Source of the DNA: Plenodomus lindquistii
Lineage: Eukaryota > Ascomycota > Dothideomycetes > Pleosporales > Leptosphaeriaceae
Assembly (NCBI GenBank): GCA_025504975.1
Contig: JANUWI010000005.1
Span: 682,001 to 746,000 of the forward strand
Length of the DNA stretch: 64,000 nucleotides
Reading direction: 5' to 3'
Both the position numbers and the translations under genes were made by a program. Position 1 is the first letter of the stretch; each line of letters starts with the position of its first letter. Under the pieces are notes generated by a model. The model was not told where the DNA came from and did no database searches. It saw only the letters and a list, made by a program, of their open reading frames with translations. Shown here one piece after another: positions 32,590 through 43,251 of the stretch.

Positions 32590-33089
32590 GGTGGAGGCCT
32601 GCGCAAGCGTAGGTGGCGCATGAAGCCCAGGTTGGCTCGATGTGATGTGGCGGTGCTTAAAGTAGCCGAGAATCCCTTATTCCATGGTGAGTTTGAGTTT
32701 GGAGGAGTTGTCGGTACAGTGTTGGTGCGCAGGTGTCATGCGCTTCGTACAGTTGGTTCAGGTCGCTGTTCTCTTGGCTCCCAGACCCCGGGATTCTTGG
32801 ATCGACACGCCGCCTTTGCAGGGATCGTGCAGCATTCGAGCATCCAGTCCAGTGTACCACGCAAGTCGGTCGCCGTTACATCTGATGCATTCTGGTTGAT
32901 TACTTCAGATAAAGCCTCCGTCGTGCTCATAGTGACGCAAAAATCCATGCAAACGCTATCACTCGACATTGACAACCACCATGCTTCCCCGGAGTTTAGC
33001 TCTTAGGTTGTTTGCTAACTCCAGCCTCGCTTCGACGTGCGGAAGTGCCCAGGTCCTCCGCAGCTGCAAGTCATCATCTTAGTGAAGCC
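32590..33089. other. Divergent promoter region
   Basis: 500 bp shared by the Dcr2 gene (minus) and the TRM61-like gene (plus). No gene within it. Confidence 0.5.
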
Positions 33090-34452
33090 ATGCGACATCA
33101 TCTTTGGCGCCAGCTGCAATCATCGGCATGCCCCAGAGAATCTGCTGCGAGGAGCTTCAAAACTAGCGCTTGCCTGCATCGTGCTTTCAAAGGTTCGCTG
33201 TGCCCGTACGCTACCAGTTGAAACTTCCTCGCTCACATCGTCCTAGAGGGCGACATTGCTCTTCTTTGCGACAAGAAAGATGCTCCCCACAATGGCCGTC
33301 TGATCAATCTCCAAGCTTCGAAGACTACCGACACACATCGTGGTGTAATCAAACATGCCGACATCATTGGCAAAGAGCCTCGCCAAATAGTCCAGTCATC
33401 CAAGGGCTCATCCTATCGCATCCATAAACCCACCCTGGCAGAGTATGTCCGCCTGACGCCGCGTCTCGTTACTCCTGTATGTTATCCAGCCATGTGAGTA
33501 ACGTGGCCAAGCTGACGGCGACCAGATATATCCCTCGGACGCCAATCTAATAGTATCTCTCCTCGACATTCACGTTGACACTCCCTCCGGTGGCCCAAGA
33601 ACCGAACCGCCGCTTGAGATTCTCGAGGCAGGCACAGGCCATGGAGCCCTGACTCTACACTTGTCACGAGCGATACACGCTGCCAACCCACCTCTCCCGA
33701 AAACACCGTCCTATACATCCAGCCAAGAGGAAGAACCTGAGGATGCTGTATACCTGGGAGAATCCATGGCAGATCTAGACCACTCCGCGCGAGCATCCTG
33801 GAAGTCAAATCGACGAGCTGTTGTGCACACATTGGACATCTCGGAAAAGTACTCGAAACACGCACGCAAGATTGTTGAGGGATTCAGAGGCGGCATGTAT
33901 GCCGGTAATGTTGACTTCCACGTGGGAGACATCTCGGAGTGGATTGCTTCGCAGAGGGCATCAAGGAAGACAGACAATTCTTTCTTGTCTCACGTCTTCC
34001 TTGACCTTCCCAATGCGAACAGCCACTTTGCAAATGTAGCGCCGGCGTTGCAGGTAAACGGTATACTCGCGGTATTCAACCCGAGCATCACTCAGATCGT
34101 CGACTGCGTAGAGACAGTCCGCGAACAGAACTTGCCCTATCTTCTTGATCAAGTCATCGAGCTCGGCGCAGGTACAATCCGCGAATGGGATGTACGTGCG
34201 GTAAAGCCGCGAGCGACTGTGCGCAAGCCAGATGCTCGAGACTCATCTCAGTCGTCAAGCGAGGAATCGGTCGATGCAGTGAATGGTCAGGATGCGCGAG
34301 ACGGTGAGCTGGCAGAAGACCTAGCTAAGCTAGAAGAAAAGTGGGCCATGGTGTGTCGTCCCAAGGCTGGTCAACAGGTGGTTGGAGGCGGGTTCTTGGG
34401 CATCTGGAAAAGGATGGAGCCTAGCAGAGGTAAGCCGCAATCAGAATTATAG
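33090..34452 (+). CDS. TRM61-like tRNA (adenine-N1)-methyltransferase, probably mitochondrial
   Basis: SAM-dependent methyltransferase of the tRNA m1A58 family (known role: methylates A58 in the T-loop). Exons 33090-33192, 33247-33476 and 33526-34452 encode 419 residues. The joins rebuild FKEGDIALLC, the N-terminal beta-barrel of the family, and RLVTPIYPSDANLIVSLLD. SAM motif I is EILEAGTGHGALTLHLSRAI; the motif IV-like segment is VFLDLPNA, matching the DLP signature of Trm61. The first 35 residues are basic and Ser/Ala-rich without acids (MRHHLWRQLQSSAC..SFKTSACLHR), a typical mitochondrial presequence; that location is inference. Insertions at about 150-180 (EEEPEDAVYLGE) and a Ser/Glu linker near 330-350 exceed the usual length. 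The donor of intron 1 (GTTCGC) is weak, so exon 1 is less certain than the rest. Confidence 0.82.
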
Positions 34453-35011
34453 TCCATTTTGAACGCAAATAACTTTACACTTGCGGAGCCGCTTGCAATG
34501 GCATTTTCAATGCCTCGGCAGGCTCAAACCTGGGGCTGCCATTACTCGCAAGGCGGGTACTACGTAATCCGTAGGGCAGCCTCGAGCACCCCACTGGATC
34601 ACAGTTAGGGAATGCTGTCTCAGCCATGGAATAGCTGTCAAAGCGTAGTTCGTTGTCCAAAAACCCCTGTCCATTAGTGCACTGCAGAGTACGCAGATGC
34701 ATGTGTGATTGGTGAGCCTCTCCCGTGAAGTAACAACACATCACGCCCTTTCTCAAGCTCCAAAATTCGCCAGCCACTCATCCGGTAATCCTCATGAATC
34801 AGTTGTTATTTCCATCTTGAACCGGCTAGTAGCGGTGAGCTGGCCGGAAGAGGTCACAATAATCACTCGAGGTAGCATTATCATTGGTCAGGATTACTTT
34901 GTAGCACAGACCCCGTTCGCGCACAGCAGGAGCCATTGGAGAGCCTCCATCAATTATATCTCCACCGCCCGACCCCTCCAATAATCCCACACTCTCTTCG
35001 CATACCCGACA
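34453..35011. other. Intergenic
   Basis: 559 bp between two co-oriented genes; overlapping open frames on both strands show no conserved content. Confidence 0.45.
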
Positions 35012-35607
35012 ATGAGCGGCGCGGGCGAAAATCGGTATGTCCTGAGTTTTGCGCAAGATGTGACACCATGTCTAACAATGACTTCAGCTGGCGGCGGCAG
35101 GGGCAAACCAACCGCCAAAACCAAGACCGCTCCTCAGGCACAAGCACCCCCACCAAAGATGGTCCTCGGCCACAGCCAAATACAGCGCCTTCTGGAGGTG
35201 CTTGGGGAGCCAAGGGCAAGCCTTCTGGCCCTGCCCCTGTTTCGTCAGCGCCTGCTCAGGCCACAGAACAGCACGTCCCTGTGCGTGACTTCAACGCGAA
35301 TGAAGTCAAAGACTTTCTGAGGAAGAGTACGTGATAGACCATTACCCTCTGAGAGCGCTTGAGGGAAGCGGTTTGCCGAGCCTCCCAGAAAGATACCCAC
35401 GCGTTTATCAAGTGCTCGGCTAATTGACTTGTAGAATACCTTGAGAGCACTGCGGGTACGACTCTTATTGCGCCGACATATCGATCGCGTAGTGCCAGTG
35501 CTGACACTAACTCTATAGGACAACCCTCTGTATACCACAAAGTCGAAGGCGACTCTGTACCAAAGAGGAGCAGCGGCGCATGGGGCGCAAAGAGTTTGTT
35601 GAATTGA
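35012..35607 (+). CDS. Small hypothetical protein, four exons
   Basis: Exons 35012-35034, 35088-35326, 35435-35455 and 35519-35607 join in phase to 123 residues. Exon 3 is only 21 nt. The product is polar and mostly disordered: Gln/Asn/Arg-rich start (RRQGQTNRQNQDRSSG), a GGAWGAKGKPSGPAP segment, a short amphipathic helix (FNANEVKDFLRKKYLES), and an end that repeats the earlier motif (SSGAWGAKSLLN). The paired GAWGAK motifs flank the helix and may be binding motifs. No signal peptide. It has no recognised family; introns of 53, 108 and 63 nt with proper GTATGT, GTACGT and GTACGA donors argue it is a real gene. Confidence 0.66.
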
Positions 35608-36815
35608 AGCATCGTACATGGACAAAGACTGACATGGCCAAGGCAACAATATGGCGCACCTCATGCCCTCCGGCCAGTCCTTCTTCACACACCTCAAGAA
35701 GCAGCTAGGAAGCATTGAAGCCACCAAGGCGTCGCAATGAAGACGGATACCCTATACATATACCCACCCGACCCTCGTTTCAGCGGCATAACAAAAGGCA
35801 TTGCGGGCGTTTTTTGGGGCTGCACGGTTTTTGGTTAGCTGTACAGAGCTGGCGATGCTGCATCGGCATAGTAACACGCAGGAGTACCAAGACTCTGTGG
35901 TCCCGGCGTTTACTGGAGTTATGAGCAAACTCTTTTCATCCTCAGGAGGACGGCTACTGGCTGGTCCGAGAATGATACCCTGGTTGCTTGGAAAACAGCA
36001 CCTTGGACTCAATTTCAAGGGGAAGAGTACATGACGACACTTTCATGGAACGTAGATCAATCGTGTCAGGCTTGGCCGTTCTGTTGCGACTTTGCTGTAA
36101 ATAGTTTGTCGAACATGACATTTTGCCTGGCCATGCTCTCAACTCTGGTGCATCGTGAGTCTGCTACCAGCATAATCAACGTTGTCATGCGTAATTGGAC
36201 ATGCGTCGCACAGTGTGCTATACCATGATGTTATATAGCAAGGATGGCATGGCGAGGAAGGCGTACTGGCGTACTCGGCTGGGTGTGCAAGCCGCAAGCG
36301 TCCTGTCAACAAGGCACTGGTCGTTAACAAACACGACGCCAGGACGCGCTTCCACCAGCAATCAAGGCCGATAGTCGTTGACGCTTAGCGTTCCCCCCAT
36401 TCACTTCCACATTGTTGGCCGTGGTCGCAGCAGACATCACATCGTCGCAACTGGACCCTGCAGCCAGCCTCACCGCAGCCAAGCCCGCAACTTTACGTTT
36501 ACTCCCGCGGGGCCCTCGACGCTGCAGCAGCGTAATCACGACCAACCCCACCACGCGCCTCTCGCCGAAGATTAGGGTCACGTCGCGCCCTCATCAGAAT
36601 TTGTGGGGGAAAGGAGGACCGATCGTCAGCCGCCGTGAGCTGCAGGCAATCAGGGCGCATCGCTCCTTTGTGTCAAATCACCCCCCCGGCGGACCCCCGA
36701 ACACAGACTGTACTGTCTACACCACCAAATGCTGGCCGCACCTCTCCCACCGCACACTTGATAACACGCGCGACCAGCCCTGCTATACCGGGGCTGCTGA
36801 CCAAGCATCGACATC
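35608..36815. other. Intergenic, GC-rich leader near its right end
   Basis: 1.2 kb without a supported gene. The last 350 bp before the next ATG are C-rich with a CCCCCCCGGCGG run and probably include a long 5' UTR. Confidence 0.45.
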
Positions 36816-38409
36816 ATGTCGTCGCCTCCGCAAACGCCCATGCACCGGCCGACGTCCTCTCACCGCCGACACCCCTCGAGCCTCGACATGGCCCACAACC
36901 CGTCTTCAAGGCGACACTCTCTGAATCGCCGCTCCTCGGGCTATTCGCCAATAACACCGCGCTCCTCGCAAGACTTTGAACATGGCAGTCCCGCGCAACA
37001 GTTCGACGGCGGAGGCGAGGGCAATGGACTGGGCAATCTGGCAGACGAGCTCGGCGAAATATGGGACGACGACGAGGAACCAATGGACGGCGACTTTGGA
37101 GAGGACCTGGATAACGCGCAAGACGACGACGACTCAGGCATCGGAACTGCCGTGGAACATGACGGCTCATATGGACTCGACAGCCCAGTCAATCTAAATG
37201 GCGTGCGCGACAGCGGAGTCGCTATGCAAAGCTCTTCACCCGCGAGATTAAGCCCAGGGTCAGCAATGAAGACCAGAAAACATATCCGCCAACGTTCGAT
37301 GTATGATGGCTCTGACTATGGGGAGGACTCGGATCTCGAGAACGAGGGAATTTCTCACACGCTTGATCTGAGGATGTCGGCTATTGAAAGCCTGGTACGG
37401 AGAGGGACCGAAGACAATGGCAGCGCCTCTGATCAGGTGATCAAGAGAGTGATTGAGCACCTACGGGACCTGGGCAGTCAGATGGCCATTGAGAACGGGG
37501 CTACGCGGTATGCTTGGACTCGCGTCCATCAGACCATCGGATTAGAGACTAACAAACTGCAGGCTGAAGACCGCGCACGATGCTCTAACAACACATCTGA
37601 GCCACCAGTCTCGCACCCTCACATCCCTTGCCGCATCCTTCTCAGGTCCTCGCCCCATCATTCCCGATCTAGACACAATCGAAGACCTCCTCCCACTCAT
37701 CGATTCGACCCTCGAACTGCTCCCACATTCCTCTGCCGACCCACTCATCCAAATCGCAAACCTCACGAATTCCACCCGAGAATTACTCCAACATCTCTCC
37801 AATGTCAGCGACACCCTGCACATGTCACGGCAAATCACATCAAATGCGACACGACGCTTGAAAGTCAGCAAGGAACAACTGCAGGACTGGAAGCGCGAGA
37901 ATGCAAAGACGCAAGAGGGGCAGGACTACATTGAGCATGGGGATTGGGATCGCCGGTTGAGGGAAAGGGAAGCGAAGAGAGCGTGTGATGAGGTGTTGGA
38001 TGGCTTTGAGGATGTTTGTGGGCAGTGGCGGAAGAGGCTGTGTGAGGGATTGGGGGTGGCTAGTGCGTAGATGTCTTACATCATTTGCACTTTTCCCTTC
38101 CCACACAAGAATAGGGCTGAGCTGATGTCTGACGTGCGCGCAGATGACGAGTTTCTCGAAAGCAGCGAAGATGTTGGACCATCCTGGCGCACGACGGCGA
38201 GAGTCATCAACGCCCCAGACTCACTCTCAGAACTCGTCCAGTTTCTCTCCGTGGAAACTACATCTACCAGCCACCATCCGCTCCAACTCCAGCCCCACAA
38301 ACAATCAAGTACGACAGACTCCATGTTTCCCACCCCGTCAGACGACCTCGATTCTCCATTCAGCGAACTCTTATCCCTGTCCCTGACCCGCGGCACAGAT
38401 TCCGCATAA
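36816..38409 (+). CDS. Hypothetical acidic/coiled-coil protein, two or three exons
   Basis: Exon 1 (36816-37507) and exon 2 from 37563 join through a 55-nt intron with a clear CTAAC branch (CG|GTATGC...CTGCAG). The N-terminal 110 residues are Ser/Pro/Arg-rich followed by a very acidic block (GEIWDDDEEPMDGDFGEDLD). Exon 2 is helical: SHQSRTLTSLAASFSGP, DLLPLIDSTLELLPHSSADP, then a charged coiled coil (KVSKEQLQDWKRENAKTQEG, RRLREREAKRACDEVLDGFE). Without further splicing the frame stops at 38070 (399 residues). A GTGCGT donor at 38063 and a GCGCAG acceptor at 38142-38143 keep phase and add 38144-38409 (485 residues total, ending SLSLTRGTDSA); the sequence turns AT-rich right after that stop, so I prefer the longer form. 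Family not recognised; function unknown. Confidence 0.62.
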
Positions 38410-39614
38410 GTCTGTTTTTCATATGTACAGGCGGCATAGCATCACATATATATACACACAACTTGCTTGGCACAGGATTTCTTTTTCCTTTTCTTTTCTT
38501 TCCCTTGTTGTTAAGTCAAGTTGACCAGCGAGCATGTGTCATAGGCTGGAAATGGGATATTGCAAGATTTTGCACTGTTAGGCTGAATATAGATGGGGAA
38601 TTTTGGAGGCGGATTGGGTTTTGGTGGCTTAAGAGTAAGATATGGTAATACCCTGTTCTTTTGTATGCTGGATGGATGCGTGAATGGATCGATTGTGGGG
38701 GGTTTGAGAAGGATGCGAGGGGAAGATGGGGAGGGTGGGGGGAAGGGGGTAAGTAGGGTATGATACAGAGGCAATGTATTGAATGTGTTGTAATCATGAG
38801 GGGGGTTAGTACGTATCGTGGATTGTGTGAGTGATGTTGTAGGGCCCGGAGACATGTTAATTGCGCAATATTGCTAACGTATAGTAAACGGACAAGCGAC
38901 GTTCGTTACCCTCACGTTATGAGACAATTTGAGGCCATGCGAGCAGATATGTTCCGTACCGAGTCTTTTTGTCTTGCTAGTTTTAGCAAATGCCTGGGAA
39001 TGTCTTTGTCGTGTCTTAGATTCGGGTTAACTACTACGGATGGATAGATAAAGCGTTTGCCGGCTGCTGGGCTTTGGGATGGATTGATTGAAGTGACGAG
39101 TATAGTTATATAAAGATAAGAGAAGGGCGGCTGAGTCCTAGTATACAGTTCTGTCGTCAAAACGATAACAACGCACGCGCATCCCGGGTATATTGGTATG
39201 TCGGCACGACGCTCACATTATATATGACCACTTATAACGGCAAGAACAGACGATCTCGGTTGCAGGATACGAATATGACACAGCCCGAGATGATGCACCT
39301 GTCTGGAAAACTCACAAGTTTCTCAATGACTGTGTTCGAAGTCATTGTGCATGGAGGTATGCGAAAGCACATGGGGGCTGGGACCCGCGTTGTGATACAC
39401 CTTCTTCTACGCTGGTTCATTGGGGAGTGAATGCACAATGGTGCGGGAGTAAGCATATAGGTTAGTCTTCCCACTGCGAGGAGTCTAATTTCTGCATTAC
39501 TTTCATTGCAACTTCTCAACGCTCATCTCAACTCGACTTCAGAAACTTTGGCAGTGCTAATCTGAATTTCAGAATCTCTACATCTCGACGTTTCGAGCAG
39601 CAATCATTCTAAAC
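38410..39614. other. Gene-free stretch with a G-rich cluster
   Basis: 1.2 kb, AT-rich 3'-UTR-like start, a G-quadruplex motif at 38719-38749, and no supported gene. Confidence 0.5.
38719..38749 (+). other. G-quadruplex motif
   Basis: Five G-runs (4, 4, 3, 6 and 5) with loops of 5, 1, 1 and 2 nt fit the canonical quadruplex pattern. It lies in the 3' flank of the coiled-coil gene, about 310 bp past its stop. Confidence 0.75.
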
Positions 39615-41132
39615 ATGGCCTCAATTAACAACATACCCACCGAGATTGACACCCTTATCGCTCATGAACTACAGGATGGACCTAATCGGTCATCTCTAAG
39701 TGCACTTGCACTAGCTTCGAACAACTACCGGGTAGTCGCAGAGCCATATTTGTACCAGAACATTGAGCTCTGTCTCAGCAAGCCTGCTGCGTGGACACGC
39801 CTATTCAAGACAATCCTTGATCATCCCAAGCTTGCAGAGCACATCAAGACTGTCCGCCTGGTCTCAGATCGGGCTCCATCTAACCCCGAGGAATTATTCA
39901 GGGAAGAAGTGGCCTACCAGGCAATGAATCTTGAAGCATACCGTGTGCGTATCGGCAATGCAATTGATACTGTCTTGGCAAAGATGGAGCCAGATTCTCT
40001 CAAAAAGCTTACGTTCATGCAGTACGGCCCTGAAGAGGACTGGCAGGAGGCGTCGGCATCCACCGAAAAGGACTACTGGCTACGGCATATCATGACCATG
40101 TACCTCAACCCCTTCGATGCTACACTCGCCCTCATCTTCTGCATGGCCCCAAACCTTTCCAGTATCTGGATTGAGGATCCCATCACAGGCACAGACTTCA
40201 TCCGCACGCTCATGCGGGCTCAATGGAAAACAAGCGCCAATGCTCCATTCGCAAAGATCAAGACCACCCGCTTTTCCAACCCGCGGTCAGTCTCCGGCCC
40301 TATCCCTCTTCTACAAACCACGCGGAGCATGCACATTGACAACACCTCTCCCAGCATCAACGTAGGTCCTTCATCCACCACCCTCACAACACCACTACCT
40401 CTCCCCCTAGTCCCAAAACTCGACTCCCTATCCCTCTTCCTACTATCCCTCATCACACCCTCCGACATCGCCCAATTAACCTCCACACCCTGGTTCGCCA
40501 ACCTCAAAACCCTCCAGGTAATCGGCGGCGCACCCCTCGACAACGACGCATCCGTGTTCGAACTCATCGACACTTTGTCATTCTTTGCGCCTACCCTCAC
40601 ACACCTAACAATGTCCCAATGGACAATGTACGATGGGATCGGGCTCCTTCCTGACGCCCATTTCCGCGACCTAACATGTCTGAAAACGTTGTTTGTCGAC
40701 TTTGACTTACTCGTTGCACACGGCGACTGTGACCTTCGTACTTTACACATACCATCGCATGTCTTCCCCGCATCACTGGAGACACTAGCAGTAGGCTGTA
40801 TAAGCACAACCACAATCTCCCAGATCATCGCTGCTTTCAAAGCCCGGTTCTCCACTGCGACGGACTTCGACACAGCCGTTGATGAGGCGTTGGCACTTGT
40901 CGCTCGCAGCGTCACGTTCAAGGAACTGTATATTTCGTTGTATAGTACCTGGGCGGAAGACATCTCTGAGTTTTCGGTCGAGGATGTGAGGTTTTTGCGT
41001 AGGGCGGCGGATGTGTTGGTGGAGAAGGGGGTTGCGCTTGAGGTGTGTGTTGGGTATGGGTTTGAGGGGTATGAGATGTTGCTTAAAGCGGGGTTTACGG
41101 CGCCGGTTTTGTTGGAGAAGGCTGTGCCTTGA
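39615..41132 (+). CDS. F-box-like / leucine-rich hypothetical protein
   Basis: Intronless, 505 residues. The start MASINNIPTEIDTLIAHEL followed by SLSALALASNNYRVVAEPYLYQNIEL is the typical opening of fungal F-box-like proteins (short helix, then the 'YRxVxxPxLYxxI' segment). The remainder reads as irregular leucine-rich repeats: KLAEHIKTVRLVSD, PNLSSIWIEDP, LDSLSLFLLSLITPSDI, LKTLQVIGGAPLDND, LTHLTMSQWTMYDG, LTCLKTLFVDFDLL and LETLAVGCIST. A substrate-recruiting role with SCF ubiquitin ligases is known for true F-box proteins; here it is inference because the F-box core is weak. Codon use shifts from C-ending to G/T-ending codons in the last 200 bp, but the frame is uninterrupted. Confidence 0.78.
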   Translation: MASINNIPTEIDTLIAHELQDGPNRSSLSALALASNNYRVVAEPYLYQNIELCLSKPAAWTRLFKTILDHPKLAEHIKTVRLVSDRAPSNPEELFREEVAYQAMNLEAYRVRIGNAIDTVLAKMEPDSLKKLTFMQYGPEEDWQEASASTEKDYWLRHIMTMYLNPFDATLALIFCMAPNLSSIWIEDPITGTDFIRTLMRAQWKTSANAPFAKIKTTRFSNPRSVSGPIPLLQTTRSMHIDNTSPSINVGPSSTTLTTPLPLPLVPKLDSLSLFLLSLITPSDIAQLTSTPWFANLKTLQVIGGAPLDNDASVFELIDTLSFFAPTLTHLTMSQWTMYDGIGLLPDAHFRDLTCLKTLFVDFDLLVAHGDCDLRTLHIPSHVFPASLETLAVGCISTTTISQIIAAFKARFSTATDFDTAVDEALALVARSVTFKELYISLYSTWAEDISEFSVEDVRFLRRAADVLVEKGVALEVCVGYGFEGYEMLLKAGFTAPVLLEKAVP

Positions 41133-41533
41133 GGATGCTTGGATGTTGTGCTCTTTGTTTTAGCTTGGGATTGAGTAGCGGTGTTTGGAGTTCATTGGAG
41201 TTTGTATAGGCGGTGATTCGAGGCATTTGAGTATCCATTGGGTTATTGCTGTAGCGCTTGATTCGACATATGCTCTGCTGTCCTGGCCTTGCCTTTTCCC
41301 CAGTAATCTGAATATAGAGAATAAAATCTTTGTTTGAACAGCTTCCTGATAGTTGTGATCTTTTCTTGCCGTTGCTAAGCGGTCCATTTCGTACATGCAT
41401 GAACCGTGCCCTCTATCCAAGAATGCTTATTATCAAGAATACCCAACCTCGAGTTCTAGTGCTCATCTTATTCAATAGCTCATATCATTCTTTTGATCCT
41501 CTCTTTGTATTGCCCATCTTAGTCTCGTGTGCT
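41133..41533. other. Convergent 3' intergenic stretch
   Basis: 401 bp between two stop codons of convergent genes; T-rich, UTR-like, no gene seen. Confidence 0.5.
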
Positions 41534-42703
41534 TTATACCAGATCTTGATGTCCCGCAGAAAAGTCTAGGTCTTCTTCCGTCAAGATACTCCACCATCTA
41601 AAACAGTAAAGTGGCTGGTACCCCCATCCTTTAAGTCTCGGGTCCCGCATACCCAGGTCAGCCAGGCGCTTGTTGTCCCATATGGCGAACCCATATTTGC
41701 GCCAGGGCTGGAACGGGAACCCCATCAGATACGGCCACCCGTCAAGTGGAGGATTAGACATCCAGTAATGGAACATGTACGACGCCGGCGGGTGTTCGAG
41801 GTATCCTCGGTCCTGTTGAAACATGTCCGGTTTAAGCTCGAATAAGGGCGGCTCGTCGCACAAATACCTTTGCACTTTCCCTTCAATCCAAAAGATTGCT
41901 GGCAAGCCAGAAGAAGTATGGTCGGGAACAGCTTGCACCGAAGTAATGGTCCCAGAGGTGACTGCGTCGAAGAAATCGCAGGCAGTTAAAATCTGCTGCT
42001 TCTCAAAGTCGAACACGTCAGGAAAACCACCCGGGCTGCTCTTGGACAACACATTGACTTCTTCCTCTGGCCAATGGGTGCCCAGGCGGCCCTTGTTACC
42101 GGCGTCCTGAAGCTCCAGGAAGAATTGCAGTCGCCAGAATGCTTTGATCATCCGCTGCTCCTCCACCCACGAAGGCGGACCAGTATCCTGTGGCACATAG
42201 TCTTTGCGACTCTCGGACGTTTCGAACTTTTCCTGATTTGTACGGCCCTCCCCAATGCTAATGAGCGTGGATGGACGCGACTCCATTGATTTCTTGATCA
42301 TATGTTGAAGGCAGACATGGGACCAGGTATAAACGTTCTCGGCGGTAGCGAGCAAGGATCGTACCGCCGCGGCAACTCGATCCAGTCTGAACGAACGTAC
42401 TTCGTCGGTGGTCGCATTTGAGTCGATTTTCGCCACCTTCTGAGCCTCCGACAGGGATGCTGGGAAGCGCGAAAACCGCATTTTGAGAACCGCGATCATC
42501 AGGCGACGAATCTTCACAGGAACGGTAACGTCTATGACCGCCTGCAGAATTTCGAGCGGATATCTGTCGAGCACTCTGCCCATGGCGGGCGACGCGTGGG
42601 CTAAGCTGCGCAGTGAAAAGAGATCTGGTGAGAGTTTGATGATGTGAATCCTGAGCTCCTCGGGAAGTCGGCTGAACGCGTCGCGTTCAGTATTCGCTGT
42701 CAT
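41534..42703 (-). CDS. F-box domain-containing hypothetical protein
   Basis: Intronless, 389 residues. The N-terminus DAFSRLPEELRIHIIKLSPDLFSLRSLAHASPAM fits an F-box (LPxEL...I...L..L..ASP). The middle is helical with RLDRVAAAVRSLLATAENVY and WVEEQRMIKAFWRLQFFLELQ, a segment shared by a fungal family that often shows 'RRaFwRlqLY.eLf'. The C-terminal part is aromatic-rich (YMFHYWMSNPPLDGWPYLMG, GYQPLYCFRWWSILTEEDLDF). No signal peptide or membrane helix. The function is presumably substrate recognition for ubiquitin ligases or an unknown role; evidence stops at domain level. It is unrelated in sequence to the F-box-like gene beside it, so this is not a tandem duplicate. Confidence 0.78.
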   Translation of the reverse strand: MTANTERDAFSRLPEELRIHIIKLSPDLFSLRSLAHASPAMGRVLDRYPLEILQAVIDVTVPVKIRRLMIAVLKMRFSRFPASLSEAQKVAKIDSNATTDEVRSFRLDRVAAAVRSLLATAENVYTWSHVCLQHMIKKSMESRPSTLISIGEGRTNQEKFETSESRKDYVPQDTGPPSWVEEQRMIKAFWRLQFFLELQDAGNKGRLGTHWPEEEVNVLSKSSPGGFPDVFDFEKQQILTACDFFDAVTSGTITSVQAVPDHTSSGLPAIFWIEGKVQRYLCDEPPLFELKPDMFQQDRGYLEHPPASYMFHYWMSNPPLDGWPYLMGFPFQPWRKYGFAIWDNKRLADLGMRDPRLKGWGYQPLYCFRWWSILTEEDLDFSAGHQDLV

Positions 42704-43251
42704 GGTCGCTTGGGGTGCTCTCTCTCGGTGATGCTTTCAAAGTGTGTGTCTGGAGAGAAGATGAGGTCATGGACTCGCCAGTGATAGCGAGATTTTATTT
42801 GACAAACATGACTCAGATCTCAGAATCCTGCCCTTGTACGCAACGAGCCAGCCTAACAGACACAATTTATCCGTGGGGCCTGGTCTTCTGGGCATTAATT
42901 TTGGCAAAAGACTGCGCAAAGAGGACAAAATGGTGGCCTCTCGGACGAAAGGGCCACTCGCCCCGACTAGAGGTCAATTACCACACTTCAATCTTGCAGA
43001 AGGCAAGGAGGTCTCAGAAAAGGACAGAACTCTGAAGCTACTTGTCTCTGCGGCCCTGAGCGTATGTGTGATTATGGTGAAGACTGTGTGCGCGATATTC
43101 ACGATGATGTACATGTCATTACTATGTATGTGTTACTCGTAACTCGTGTGTCTATTATACTAGTAATGCCGTTCCGTCATGAATGCTAATAAACCGACGG
43201 TGCATAGATATATGTAGCCTCTTCATAACAACAACTGACTCCGGCAAACAC
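42704..43251. other. Intergenic
   Basis: 548 bp between co-oriented minus-strand genes; open frames on the plus strand (42715-43142) lack conserved features. Confidence 0.45.
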
